DNA of 64,000 nucleotides, from the NCBI RefSeq assembly GCF_027942865.1, contig NC_134525.1:18971657-19035656 (forward strand), given 5' to 3'. The notes under the pieces were generated by a model. The model did no database searches and had not been told where the DNA came from. It worked only from the letters and a program-made list of their open reading frames with translations. The position numbers were made by a program, and so were the translations under genes. This document shows positions 27,905 to 40,099 of the stretch, piece after piece. This stretch comes from Odontesthes bonariensis (taxonomy: Eukaryota > Chordata > Actinopteri > Atheriniformes > Atherinopsidae). Numbering within the stretch: position 1 is the first letter of the stretch; each line of letters starts with the position of its first letter.

Positions 27905-28200
27905 AGATCATCAAGTTTTGAAATTTTGCCAGACTGGCATTTCTCCTGCCCCAGCTTGAATCGCACACACTTGTGCTGTTTTCACAGTCGCTAGGCAAAT
28001 CCCCGGAGCTCGAGAGTGAATGACATCCAGGTCTGACAGCACTGACTTGGCTGCTGAGCCTTGCAAAACACACCCATAATCTATTCTTGCCTGGATTAGT
28101 ACCACAGCTCTCTATTTCAGCAATGCAACATCAGCTCCCCATTCTCGCCTCATTAGACATCTCATGGCAGTAATGACTTTATTTCTTCTCCTCTTTATCC
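27905..28200 (-). mobile_element. LINE relic of a second family, opposite strand
   Basis: The minus frame reads AMRCLMRREWGADVALL, then IQARIDYGCVLQGSAAKSVL, then SDLDVIHSRAPGICL. This matches the post-RT region (RSR.DYGC..YGSA.KS.L..LDVI...) common in fish LINEs. It differs from the L2-like relic beside it. 5' and 3' truncated. Confidence 0.65.
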
Positions 28201-30750
28201 CACCAACATGCTCTCTTTTTCCTATGTTAGTCTGCCATAATAATGTATTGCAAAAAAGATAAACACACGATAAACTCTATTCTATGTCAGATTCCTAATA
28301 TTTCATGATTCTTTTATTTGTGCAGAATATAACTTGGATTTATAAAATCACTTCTTCTAAAAAGCACAATCATCTACAAATACTGACTTTCCACTGCTCG
28401 CTGGTATACTTTCAAGTTAACCTGGATTATTAATCATCACTGAAAACAATGTTGGAGTTTGAACATTCTCCTCCTTTTCTATCTTATTTTCAATCCTCTC
28501 TTAATATGAGTACCTTCATTTACAGTAAGACACCCATAATCCCGTTGAAAACATTCTCCTAAATTCTTATTTAAAAATATAGCTTCCACCCCCTTCTTTT
28601 TAGAAATGTTACTAACCAGTAGCTGAAAATGATCACCATCCTCAGGTTGGGAAAATTATAGCATCAAACCCTACAAAGCCTGTGATTTTGCTCCACTCAT
28701 TATCACATTTAAAAAAAACCTGAATAATGAATCTTATACTTTACACTCTAAAGTCTGTGATGAGGCATAATTTCCAACCTGCTGTCAGAGAAATGTGTGA
28801 AATAAAACCCGACTTATTTGACAGTACATCCTGTGGTGGCATGCTATCCGAGCTGATGATCCACTCATTCTGCTGCAGGTAACTGATGCTAATGTGAGGA
28901 CTGCGCAACAGTTCAAAAGCAGTCAAAACTGTTTGCAGCTGATTAAGTGGACTGGTAAAAAAACTGAAAAATATGCAGTTTATTTCTTCTTTATGGTGGC
29001 CTGAGATTTGCTGGTAGAACTTAGTTTCTTTGGAGTTATTTTTGAGTATCAACAACTTCAGGAAATTTGTGGATTTTAACAGCTCTCATTTGGACTGAAG
29101 TCAAGCGATAAACAACATAAACCTGCCTGAAGGCGTCTGCAGTTTCTCTGCAAATCTTCCAAGTTAGATTCCAATCAAGCAAAGCCTACAGACACTGGAT
29201 TGACTGAGCTCTTTCCAGCTTTAAATACAGCTCAGATCTCATGCACATATATTATTCCAGCTACAGGCTTTATTGAGCTGGTAACATGAATAATGTGGTA
29301 CATATTCTTAAAAATACTGCATGGATCATTTCTTTTGGGCAGTGTCTCAGAAGAGTTCTCTTTGTTTGGTTTTAACGGTACTTTTGTTCATCATTAGTGG
29401 ACAATCTCTATGATCATCCTCCTAATATTGCTGCCATTACATGCACTCGTCTCTTTGACTGCCTCTCAGTCTCCAGAATTGTCATAGTCAAAGAAACAGC
29501 CCTCCAGTGACCACCCAACACCCACAGATGGATGAATATTGCATGCAGCTCAACACATCTGACCTCAGGGGAAGTTTTGCCCCATCTGTTGGCATAATGA
29601 TGAGTAAATGTATTCAGCGCAGCCTTGTTATCATGGCTGAAAACTGTCTTCAGCGCTTGTTAAAGCATCTTATAACTGACCCTCAAGAGTTTAACACGTA
29701 GATCAACTTTATTTCATGAATACCCACAATCATTGTGTAGCCTTTGCTGTAACGATACGCTGCCAAACCCTGAAATAAAAAAGCATTTTTCTGTGAGAAT
29801 CTCTTAGGCTTTTTGCCTTACTGCTGTGCATTAGATACACTGTTAGCTGATTGTGCAGCATTGTGGGCAAGAATTTTAATTAAAGATAATTAACCAGAAG
29901 AATATAACAGACTCCAGCGTCCACTACAAAAAATGTTTTAAAATGTTTATGAGCTTGAAAAATAGTGTGAAGCATATCTGATGTAACCAGGTGAGGAAGT
30001 ACACTTCCATGAATAAAGTAAAAACAAAGAGCAAGTGATACACCTATGAGTGTAGGGACCCACAAGCTGTCAAGTTATTTATATATAATTAATATATAAA
30101 TATATATAATATAATTTACCAACATTCTAACAATCGGTTAACATTACAGCTCAAACTGAAAATGCCAACATGATGTGTAGCAAGTGTCACCGTGATTCGA
30201 GGTATTTACATTCCCTCTTTCACTGGAGATGTTAACAACCCCCCCAAGACAAGAATAAAAGGTGTATTACTCTGCTTCTCACTGATGAGTCACTGATCAG
30301 TCACATCTGAGGTTGCCATTGATCAATGATTTGTCACACTTGTCCAGCTGATGTCCTCATTGTGTGTCCTGTTTCCTTTTTTCCGGTATCGTTGATCTGT
30401 CAAAGTAAACAGCCTCAAAAGAAAACCCAACCCAACTTACTATCTACAAGCACTCGATCAAGACAAGCAATATGATGAGAAATGTTTTTAAAATGTTCAT
30501 GGTGATCCTGTTGATCTGAAGGACGCTATTGTTTACTGTGCATTCTGGGGAATCAGATTTTCCTTTAATTAAGCCATTGTTACAAAAAATGTGTGGCAGG
30601 AATGTTCTGGAAATGTTGAGGATCCCGTTATCAAATTAGTGAGTTTGCAAGTTAGGATTACACCCTTATCACATGTTAAGAATTTTTCTACAAAAAGGAT
30701 CTAATTTACCTTCATAGCAGCTAGTGTGTGGATGTTGAGGTGGTGATTAC
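28201..30750. other. Intergenic, no gene seen
   Basis: AT-rich DNA without recognisable coding similarity, including a TA-rich stretch at about 30078-30118. Confidence 0.5.
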
Positions 30751-30756
30751 CTAAGA

Positions 30757-31106
30757 TTTAAGATCAGATTTATTGTCATGCATACAGTCATACATATGAA
30801 ATTTCTCCTCTGCTTTTAACCCATTCAGGTTGGCACGTGTTGAACACACACATGCTCATGCACAGGTGCACACACCTATAGAGACAGCTGCCATACACTG
30901 GAGCGGTAGGCAGCCATTCACAGCGCCCGGGGAGCATGGGGTACGGTGCCTTGCTCAAGGGCACCTCGGCCGTGGCAAGGAGTTGGACTGACACCCCTCC
31001 AGCTGTCAGTTTCACCAATCTTTTGAGTGGCGAGAGTGGGAATCGAACCGCCAACCTTCCGTTTATTGGACGACCCACTCTAACCACTGAGCTTATGCTG
31101 TGACCT
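30757..31106 (-). mobile_element. tRNA-derived SINE
   Basis: On the minus strand the head has an A box AGCTCAGTGGTTAGAGTGG and a perfect B box GGTTCGATTCC. A body containing GGTGCCTTGCTCAAGGGCAC (read on plus) follows, and then a tail near TTTATTGTCATGCATACAGT (plus). This body is a very common fish repeat. Confidence 0.75.
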
Positions 31107-32700
31107 TAAGCCTTTCTCAGGCCATCAAAACAAAAGTTTGTAAAAGGAGTTTTACATTCGAGCGCAGACACCAAACTTTCCAATGAGACCATCAAAGTAA
31201 ATGTTCATATGAAATGATGCACAAGAGATCTCACACATTTCTCTTTGACAGTACAGAAGTAGGGATCAAACCCCAAGAACGAAAATATATCAAGCCACCT
31301 TATAAAAGTATAGGGGGGGGGGGTATGGCAGAGTCAGAAGAACTTTCAGATCCTCTGATATGTCAGTGATTCTCAGTGGGGAAACACAAAGCTCTTGAAA
31401 GAGTTCACAAGCTGAGTCTTAGGGAATTTAAGATGTGGGCAAATTAAGGAGGATGACAGAACACTTCTCCTAAACTGATTACTACAAGGAATTAGATGCT
31501 CCTTCTGACTTTGAGTGGTAGATTATTTAACAGTGCTGTAACATATGAAGTAGTGAGCAACCACACAAAATCGCCTGACCATCAGAAGCATCTTTGACTA
31601 CTTGCTCAACACGCTGATATGAAGACAAGAGGAGCCGTAGGTCAAAAGGCAAAACTTGAAATCTATCTGCATCTTATGTCTCCTTCACAATAACTCAAGC
31701 TGTCAAAGTGGATTACAAGCACAAATTTTAAGATCACAGGCTCCTTGTCTCAAACACGTAAAATGTCTCTTGTGTGGAACCTTTTATGTGTCCCCCCGAC
31801 ACAGAGACAAGACACTCCGAGTGCAAGAAAGACTAAATATACAATGCAGATATCTTTTGGATCTGTCTGCAATTGTCTCGTCTCTCCTACTGCCTCTTTA
31901 TGGATGTCTTTCCGATCAGCAAGTAGTTGTTTAATTTTGCACTCATTTGCGATCATCTTACTTGCCAGTGTTGCTGATGTCAACTTGAAAAGAATACTAG
32001 TTGCACATGTACTTTCCACCAAGGCAAAAAGTTGAGATGAGCTTTAAAGTGAACGAAGAAGACACAATGATTCTGGTTTAATATCAGTGTTTTGATTTTG
32101 ATTCCAGAAGATTGATTACAAACTCAATTCAGAAAAATGGCATATCAATACCACACAGAGAGAATGATTTAAATCAATGCCACCTCGTTGTTGGGAACCG
32201 TGATTCGCTGCAGTCCAAATGTGACAACAACAGGGTAAAACTAAAGGGAGAGAGCACGGGAGACCTATGAAATTGTTTGGTTAGTGCATGAGTCATCTTT
32301 GATAACCTCCAAAACTCACACTCACATGACTTTTCCACTCCACTCCCCAGTCGAACATTTGTCAACTTGACTTCCCAGCAGTATGCCGAGCACAATAAGG
32401 CTGTCATACAGTAAAACCCAGCCACTCCACGGACTGATCCACGGGACCGCAGAGGGGGTGAACAATGGTGAAGCGTGAAAAAAAAACTCTTTAAGTCTCT
32501 GTCTTTCCAATGACCAAAGCAATTTCCCCTAGTGAGATATATTAACTTCGCAGGCAATTATTACAAAAAAGACCTGAGTTTTTTGTTTATTTACTCTTTT
32601 TGCGACCAATTTGAATTACTTACCCACCCACACTGATGGTACGTTCCAAAACACATCACATGATTCACTGACTCAACTTGAACGCCTGGTAGGACCGGAC
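31107..32700. other. Intergenic, no gene seen
   Basis: No coding similarity. The 90-127 aa ORFs here overlap on both strands and look random. Confidence 0.5.
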
Positions 32701-32769
32701 TCAGTCTGCTCTGTTGATGCTATAGGTAGTCTTTGAATAAAAGCAAACAAACAAACAAAAGTTGTCACG

Positions 32770-33899
32770 ATGCCGATGTGTGGTGGGACCTCTGAGGCAA
32801 AGGATGCCGATGATAAAGTTCAGCAGATCTGCGATGCAGTAAGTAGAAGTGGGATTGTTGCTTTATCAATTGAAACAATTCACTGGGGCCTGTGTTTCAT
32901 TAGTTGTTGATTTCCTCCTCGTTGTTCCTCAGATGAAACCTCATGCGGAGCAGAAAGCAGGGAAGACCTATGATGTTTTCACTGCTAAGAAGTTCAAGAC
33001 GCAGGTTGTTGCCGGGACCAACTACTTCATAAAGGTAACAGTCGTTATTACCACGCATCAAAGAATCATTACTGGCTTACATGTCCTTCCCTTCTTTCCT
33101 AAACTAAAGATCACACGGCCAATTGATTGTTGCAAATAGAAATGTGTGATCACAGTCAGTTGTCATTTCTGTGTGTGTCTTTTTTTTAAGCAGTAAGTAA
33201 TAGTCAACACCAGTTTTTAAACATATTAGCTACCACAGAACTATAGTTGGTGAGGCTACTTTGTTGGGTATTTCGAGGTTCTACATGTAAGTATCTTTCT
33301 AGCCAACACATTCCTCTCCTTTTACCTACTTGAGCTGGTTACATTGCTGTTGTGGCGGTCCTCGACTTGATGTCATTCAGCTGCTGCACCAGTGAGTGTG
33401 TGTCGGCCTGCTGTGGGACTCTGCAGCTGGACACGGTACCACCTTGTTCGGCCTTCAAGGGAGACCAAACAATCAGAACCTGCAGCGATAAAGCTAAAGA
33501 GCAGATTGAGGACTGTAGTCACCAGCTGCAGTCCAAGACGGTGACACTGAAATTTGTTGGTGGGATTAAGAGACTAATTGGTGAAGCAGCTTGACAATCC
33601 ACAAACTCACTTGTGACATTAAAACATAAAAAAAAAAGCACCTGAATGATGTCGATTACATTTAATACAAGAAAGATATCCACGCCGCTTGATGTCACTG
33701 CAGTGAAGACACCAAATATCAATGAATGCAAGTAAGGACCCCGTCTAACTTCCTGTGTGCTTCCTTTCAGGTCCATGTTGGAGGAGACGATCATGTTCAC
33801 CTCCGCGTTTGGCAAAAGCTCCCATGTTATGGAGGAGAACTTGAGCTGAGTGATATGCAGCACTCCAAAGGCCACCAAGACCCAATTGAGTACTTCTAA
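32770..33899 (+). CDS. Stefin-type cystatin (cystatin A/B-like)
   Basis: Cytosolic inhibitor of papain-like cysteine proteases such as cathepsins B, L and H. Three exons: 32770-32838, 32933-33034 and 33771-33899, all phase 0, giving 99 aa (human CSTB is 98). Seen: N-terminal MPMCGG with the glycine that enters the active site; the central hairpin [12 protein letters not shown]; and the second loop [12 protein letters not shown]. There is no signal peptide and no disulfide pattern, as expected for family 1 stefins. The end is IEYF, like human CSTB TYF. The position beside ccdc58 corresponds to human CSTA, while the sequence resembles CSTB, so I leave the symbol blank. AATAAA lies at 34089. Confidence 0.93.
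33352..33597 (+). other. Coding-looking ORF in cystatin intron 2
   Basis: An open frame of about 80 codons (first ATG at 33370). It is Cys-rich early on, with an amphipathic tail of the [15 protein letters not shown] type. It is less AT-rich than the intron around it. No family recognised; no clear start context or splice sites. It may be a lost exon or chance. Confidence 0.2.
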
Positions 33900-34088
33900 A
33901 GGGATCACAAACCAAGCAAAGAACCAGTGCCTACAGGCTTATTTAGTTAATATCCTGCCTAATTCTATGAAATAATGTTTTATGCACTTCCTGTTACTCA
34001 CCTGTAATAACGAACTATACATGCACCGTAGATCATAACTGATAATAGAAGTGTGTTTCTAAATGGACTATTTTGTACAAGACGCATG

Positions 34089-34094
34089 AATAAA
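34089..34094 (+). terminator. Polyadenylation signal of the cystatin gene
   Basis: AATAAA about 190 bp after the stop codon. Confidence 0.6.
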
Positions 34095-35051
34095 AAAAAC
34101 AAAAAAACAAATCAGATTTGTTGTGATCCTGTTTTTCCGAGCTCTTCTTTCTGTTGTGGTGTCTGATGTGTGAAATAGCTTCAGGCCTCCAGGCGACCAC
34201 TGCGCCTTCAGCTGAATGATGATGATGATGATGTCCTGGAGACACAGCAGCGGGGAAGACGAACAAATGTCTCTTCTACTCTAGCTTTTATTGAGCTTTA
34301 GTGTCTGCATACCGTGGCAGCCGCTGGCAGGGCTCCAAGCCTTTAATTGATTCATGTAGTTCCCATTTGAAAAGGTTTAATTTTTGATATGCGTTTTGTT
34401 CACTCAGAAACTCCCATAACTTCCATGTGAGAGATCACAGATTTGTCGAGGCACCAAACACTTCAGTCTAAGCTCTAAATGGCGCTCCTTCAAAAATGTA
34501 GGTTTTATGTGTAAATCTACTTTCACTTGTTCTGTTCATTGACGTAGCAGACATTTTCTACGTTTGCCTTTTTCAACAAAAATGATTTAATCAAGGAGCA
34601 GAACATTCTTTTCTATTGCTTACCTAAAAGTAATACGGCGCAACACAATCTGATCTTGTATCTTATGATCTAAGTACCTCACTGAGGAGCCTCAAGAGAC
34701 CATTAAAATGTATATTCCAGGGACAGGATTGAAGTCTATCAAAGCCCCTTTCTTTTGATTTTGAGATATCTTTAAGCTACATTTGTAGCTATATTTTTTT
34801 GCTACAGCTCTTGATTTGGGAAGGATGAACTCAAGAGTTTCAGCCTATGTGTGGCATGAAGTTACAACTCAAACCTTTTAACTGACAAAAAGCTTTCAGC
34901 CACAAAATGAGAAAAAACAATACGAGAGTACAATGTGAGCAGCTGTTGATATAAACTCCAGTTGAAATACATGGAATCATCTACAGGAGTCACATTCAAG
35001 ACACTCCCTTCACTGTTTCTGGAAAAATTCTTGTGTAAACTAACCTTGTGT

Positions 35052-35111
35052 TGATGAGTCACACCCTTTACACTAATGATGAAACTTTGTGACTCATCAG
35101 TGTGTAAAGGG
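35052..35111. repeat. Two interlocked inverted repeats
   Basis: Arm A TGATGAGTCACA (35052-35063) pairs with TGTGACTCATCA (35088-35099). Arm B CCCTTTACAC (35064-35073) pairs with GTGTAAAGGG (35102-35111). All pairs are perfect. The order A-B-A'-B' is that of a pseudoknot, not of a simple hairpin. Confidence 0.85.
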
Positions 35112-37530
35112 GAGCTTGAGATTTTTATTCTATTTGACAATAAGCCATGCAATTTAACAAGAATTTTAGGATGTATACACAGTAAGGATAACTAACTTGG
35201 CTGTATTTTAACAAGTGTATCTTATATTTTACAGCATCATCATTTTATATATGATCATGCGTTTATCATTGTGTTTTGTTATTATTTCTTAAGACAACCA
35301 TTTTTCATTGTTTCTTCGTTGTCTCACAGTGGCTGTTGTGTTCTTACCAAACTCAACATATAATATTTAACTACGCGCAGCGCTTTTAATCTGAAGCAGG
35401 CCGCTCTTGACACAAAATAGAGTTAAGTCTGCTGTCATATGTCTGATTTGAGGAATCTTCAGAATCCCGCTCATGCCACACACAATTCTGCAACACAACG
35501 CTGAGACTTTAACAAACTCCCATTTCATGAATTGATTATTAAATCACATCGCAGCTGTGCTTAACCACATTAGCTTTTTAGCATTTTGGTTTTTACTTCT
35601 CTATTAGTCACATATCTGTCTCATCTTGTGACCGATGTTCCTCTTTGTTTAGCAGCAACTGTCTGACTTGTGTTCCATTTGATAACTGAAATGCTGACCT
35701 TTGACTCTGCAATCTGTGTCCATGAATGTATTTTGAACACTTATTGGATTCAAAACGTTGTCCCCGTTGTTGCTCACAGCTTGCTTGTGGAGCTGCAAAC
35801 ACCACTGCACTTTTAAACTTTAAATCTTACAAAGACAAAGACGTTTCTTCAGTTTTAAGTGGAATTATTGACAAAAGTCACAAGACAAAGATTCAGCCTG
35901 TGATTGACAGTGTTCCTTATCTGTCTGGTTTCCCTGCAGGTTTTGTGAAACCTTTTTACGTCTGTTTCTGTTAAAGAACACTCATGAAACTCAATGACAG
36001 TGTAAGTGATTTCACAGTTGGGCTTTGGTTCCATGGTCATTTTTTTTTATATGTAATCTATCTAACCTCAGCCTGAAATTTTGCTGTATTTTTGTGGAAA
36101 CCTTTGTTTAATTCTGAATGTGTAATGAAGACTCTTGAAACATAAATACTCTGTAAAATGGACACAGTATGTGTTAGAATTAAAATTTTAGAAGTGGTCG
36201 GCTGACAACGAATCAATAAGTAGCTCTTTGGGCAAAATAATGGGAAGCGTTTCCTGATAATAATTTCAATCCTTCATTGGAAATGTAACCGGATGGACTG
36301 GATGGGAGCAAGGGTGCAATAATGGGGCCAGGACAATGGGGGGAGCTATGGGATTTGCTGCTGTGAAATACTGGGTTCATGGGGAGAAGAAGAGGAACCT
36401 TTAAAAGCTGGGCCTGTTGAGAGCCCGCGCCCTTGGTCTCCTTTGTGTCAGCAGTGGGTAAGGTGGATGGTGTGCAGTTGAGTTTTCTGGTTTGCTTTGA
36501 ATAATTTATGTGCTTTTGCTTTAACAAGAGCTAAGTGTTGTGGTTAGTTGAGTGCCCTCATGGAGCCAGAACAGCCTTAAAGCTGCAGTCTGCAGGATTT
36601 GCTGTCATACGTAAAGTCCTAATTTTTGGCATTTTAAGAGTTTACATGATCTATCAGAACGCTTGAAGTTGAAAACGGTGACCTCCGTAGTCGCAAAATG
36701 CAAGAAATGCTTATTTTTTAACCGAAAAATAAAAAGTTATTCAACTTCCACAGTAAGTAGACTAGCCCGTAATGAAGTTCAATAGTCCAGATAAATAAGT
36801 GTGGGGACGAGCCTACCTTGTATCGCGCGTGCACAATCGGTGATTGACAGGCAGCAGAGCCCAGCTCGTAACCTGATTGGTTACCTTTTACCGGTCCGGG
36901 GCCCGTTGCACAAAAGTAGGATAAGGGATTAAGCCGGGATATGTTGGCTATCCTGGATCAACTTATCCGTGATCCGGTTGCACAAAAGTAGGATAAGGGA
37001 AGTGGGATATGTTCAGACGGAAGTTAAGTAGGCTAAGTTCCAGGATCTATTTAATCTCATTCCTTATCTCAGTCAGCGGTCGCCACAATTGGAAACCAAT
37101 ATTTATTCCACTGCCTAGAACATATTGTTAAAACATTTAACTATACCCACTATCATTATTGAAACATTTGTGATCATTAATCACAATCATTTTAGATAAC
37201 TGATGATTTTAGATGAACCACTAGATAATTTAGTTTCCCACAGACTACACATAAAGTACATCACCATATAAATATAAATACACATTAGAGTGTACCATGA
37301 TGTTCCTTTATTGAACAAGGATGAATCAAAGCAAGTAAACCATCAGCTCCTTTCAAAACTGAAGTCACACAGTGCTCTACAAAACAAAAAGCACAGAATC
37401 AAAGCATGCAGTTTGAGACAAACTGTTTGGAAAAATGGGCTATACAAATAAAATTGCCTTGCCTATACGGCACAAAAACCTAACAAAAATTCCTCTGCCA
37501 TTGCAGGCCCAACTTAAATCAACATGCATA

Positions 37531-38466
37531 TTAATTAAAATAATTTAACACATATTGGTCTCTGACCAGCCGACCACAGTCGTCATCCGGGAAGATGGCA
37601 GGAATGTCCCAGTCTATGAGAGCTGGCACTCTGGGGGCCCTCTCCTTTCTCAGGCAGGCCACATTGTGGAGGACAGCACAGGCCACAATGATATCACATG
37701 CCCGGTCTGGACTCTCAGGTGGTTCAGACACTGAAAGCGTGCCTTCAGTAGGCCAAATGTCATTTCGATCCGGGCCCTTGTTCTGGCATGGGCATGGTTG
37801 TATGCCAGTTGTGCCTCCAGAGGGTCTGCAAATGGAGTGAGCAGAAAAGGCTGGCAGGCATACCCTCTGTCACCCAGCAATACACCCAGGAATTCACCTG
37901 TGAAAACAAAATGTTACCATCACAACCTCATAAGTAGTGACATTCTTAACACAGCCATGATGTTAAAAGTGGTTATCAATAGAGGTTCTGTGGCTCACCT
38001 TGTGATAGGCGCCGATAGATCTCTGAGTTCCGAAACACTCGGGAGTCGTGGACCGAGCCGGGCCACTTTGCCACAACATTACTGATCAAATAGTTAGCAT
38101 TGCAGACCATCTGAAATGATAAGATGTTAAACCAATTAATGCACATCACAGGCAATGTACAGTGTTCATTAATTTACTTTATCAAAAGTCATGTTCACCT
38201 GTACATTGACGCTGTGGAAGTTTTTCCTGCTCACAAAATCCCCCTCATGGCCACCTGAGGGGGATTTTATTTTGATGTGTGTGCAGTCCACTGCACCAAT
38301 GACATTGGGGAAACCTGTAATACGATGCAATGAGTATCTTACTCTGAATGTTAACATTGTAATTGTAACTGTAATTTAAAAAAAAAAAATGTCTTACCTG
38401 CAATCCTATAGAACTCCTCCTTGATGTCACAGAGTCTTCTATGCCCAGGGAAGGAGATGAAGATGC
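37531..38466 (-). pseudogene. HARBI1-like DDE transposase, spliced, with a frameshift
   Basis: Exons on minus: about 38466-38398 (IKGLASIFISFPGHRRL), 38314-38199, 38110-37999 and 37897-37531, each with GT/AG borders and matching phase. The catalytic triad is visible: Asp in NVIGAVDCTHIKI, Asp in KWPGSVHDSRVF and Glu in RTRARIEMTFGLLKARF. The C-terminal ACDIIVACAVLHNVACLRKE box follows after a frame change near 37705, so the copy as read is broken. It ends at YVLNYFN. The upstream DNA-binding exon is missing. Confidence 0.85.
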
Positions 38467-38904
38467 TTGCAAGTCCTTTAATTGCGTTTTTTTTCACTGC
38501 TAAAACAGTACAGGCAATGTGTGGGCAGGCACATTCTTAATAAAAAGTTGCTGCCATGTCCATTTTGGTTGGTTGCTTGCGCTTGACTCAGAGCGCGGAT
38601 CTCGAAAACACATGAGAAGCTATACAGAATCATACGCGGCGGACAGCACAGCTTTATGCCAATTACGCACACAGGCTCCACACCTCCACACGCATCGCGT
38701 CTGCAATCATAACTCATCAGGGGGAAATCACATTTTGCCAATATTTTAGAGACCCCCAACATTTCCCAAATCATGTTTTTTTTTGGGGGGGGGGGGGGTC
38801 TCGTGTCAGTTTCAGGGGGTCTCGGATCCCCTGAGTCCCCCCGTAGTTCGAACACTGCCTAATTGTGATAGTTTCAGTGGAGTGGTGAGTGTGATTTGTG
38901 CACT

Positions 38905-39068
38905 ACTTACGCATTCAGGCGGTCAGCAATGGTTTAACACGTTTGCTCCCTTTGTTTTTTAACTGTGGCAGTATTTCCTTTTTGTTTTATTTTCTCCGTC
39001 ACCTCTTCATATGCTTCCATTAATAGTTATTGCTCCGCTGGGGAGAAATACGCCGCCCTTGTTGCCAT
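38905..39068 (-). pseudogene. Harbinger Myb/SANT-like protein, first exon
   Basis: Minus translation starts MATRAAYFSPAEQ, then a stop, LLMEAYEEVTEKIKQKGNTA and KKQREQ, a second stop, and TIADRLNA before a donor GTAAGTAG. This is the trihelix Myb/SANT domain typical of the partner protein of fish Harbinger elements. Two in-frame stops show it is inactive. Confidence 0.75.
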
Positions 39069-40099
39069 GGTGAATCAGTGAATCTATGATCGATCGTGGG
39101 GTCTATTTAAGAAAGCCGTGTGCAGCACTTATCCAGGATCGCTTTCACCTGGCTTGATAAATCTGTGTCTGCTCATCCTGGATTGGCCTTTGTGCAACCA
39201 ACTGGGCACCCATGTTTTGGATTCCTTGAACCTGGCTAAGTAACTCATCCTGGATGTCTAAATCCTACTTTTGTGCAACGGGCCCCAGGTCTGCAATTTT
39301 GTAAACAAACCTGCTGGCTTTGGAGGGACCTAGCGGGACATATAGGGGACCTAGAGAACTCATTTTTTTTTTTGTATTGGGGTATTTAATGTACTACTTT
39401 CAGAATCCCCGGACAGTTCCAGGCATTATGCTTGAAAAAGAGTTGCAGACTGCCGCTTTAAGCTCCGGTCTCCTTCCATATGATTTTTGCTGTGTTTATT
39501 TGGTTTGTTTTGTGTTAGTTTTGTTTGTTTGTCCAGGCCAGGGCGGCCGACCTGTGCTGGAATGCTGCACACCTTCTGCCTTCCCCGAGTGGCTCAGCCT
39601 GAGGTCCAGTAGTCGTAGTTTCTGCTTCATGGTGATTTGTGGTGGCCTTTGCCTTTTTTAACATAGTACTAGGATTAAACTTAATAAAGTAATGCTTTCT
39701 TAACTGTTTTAATGTTAATGTTAATGAACTTTGCCAGTTACTGGGGACTGCAGGCTGTAGCCACTGTGTGCACCTACTACTGGGCCTTTTTGTGTGACAA
39801 TTGACTTGTGGGTAGCCATTAGTAGTTACTGAGCGCCATGTTTGAATTTAGGTGTAATGCTTGCAGTGGTGTCATTTGTGAACCTGAGATATGTATGTAC
39901 TTTGTGGTTTGCACTCTCCGTTTGGAGTTTATTTATTCCCTGTTACTTACTTGGTGTTTTATCTATTTAAGGTCCCAGTGTGGGTGGCAACCTCTGACTC
40001 CTCCTTCCTCTCATGAGCTTGGTTCTAAATAAATTGTAAACCTTTGGACACTTGACTCTTCATTGTCTTACGTTGGTCGACAGAATCTGGTTACAGAAA

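Larger units (their letters stand above)
36899..39285 (-). mobile_element. PIF/Harbinger transposon with Myb-like and transposase genes
   Basis: Inverted termini GGGCCCGTTGCACAAAAGTA at both ends extend to about 24 bp without mismatch. The 3-bp flanks are CCG and CAG, an imperfect duplication. Both genes of the superfamily are on the minus strand: a Myb/SANT-like gene first (39068 to about 38910), then a spliced transposase (about 38466-37531). It is much better preserved than the element at 8325-10781, so probably younger. The N-terminal part of the transposase is not found, and 38480-38870 holds unrelated sequence with a poly-G run. Confidence 0.88.
36577..39461. mobile_element. TTAA-flanked MITE, split by a Harbinger element
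   Basis: TTAA occurs at both ends (36577-36580, 39458-39461), followed inward by inverted repeats AGCTGCAGTCTGCA and, at the right, AGCGGCAGTCTGCA. Without the Harbinger insert it is about 490 bp with no coding capacity. TTAA target sites suggest mobilisation by a piggyBac-type transposase, but the ends are not the usual CCC...GGG, so the family is uncertain. Confidence 0.7.
36284..40095 (+). mobile_element. Solo LTR of an LTR retrotransposon, interrupted by a nested MITE
   Basis: Ends are TGTAACCGGAT at the left and ATCTGGTTACA at the right (near-perfect inverted TG...CA termini), flanked by a 4-bp duplication GAAA (36280-36283 and 40096-40099). A TATA-like TTTAAAAG lies at 36400 and a polyadenylation signal AATAAA at 40028, as expected inside an LTR. 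Without the 2.9-kb insert it would be about 930 bp. No internal coding region is attached, so it is a fossil left by LTR-LTR recombination. The family (Ty3/gypsy or ERV-like) cannot be told from the LTR alone. Confidence 0.72.

Noticed and set aside
31656-32035. Overlapping ORFs of 90-96 codons on both strands
   Set aside because: No similarity, no splice structure; taken as chance.
33519-33908. 129-codon minus ORF overlapping the cystatin 3' exon
   Set aside because: Antisense shadow of the real cystatin exon 33771-33899; no similarity of its own.
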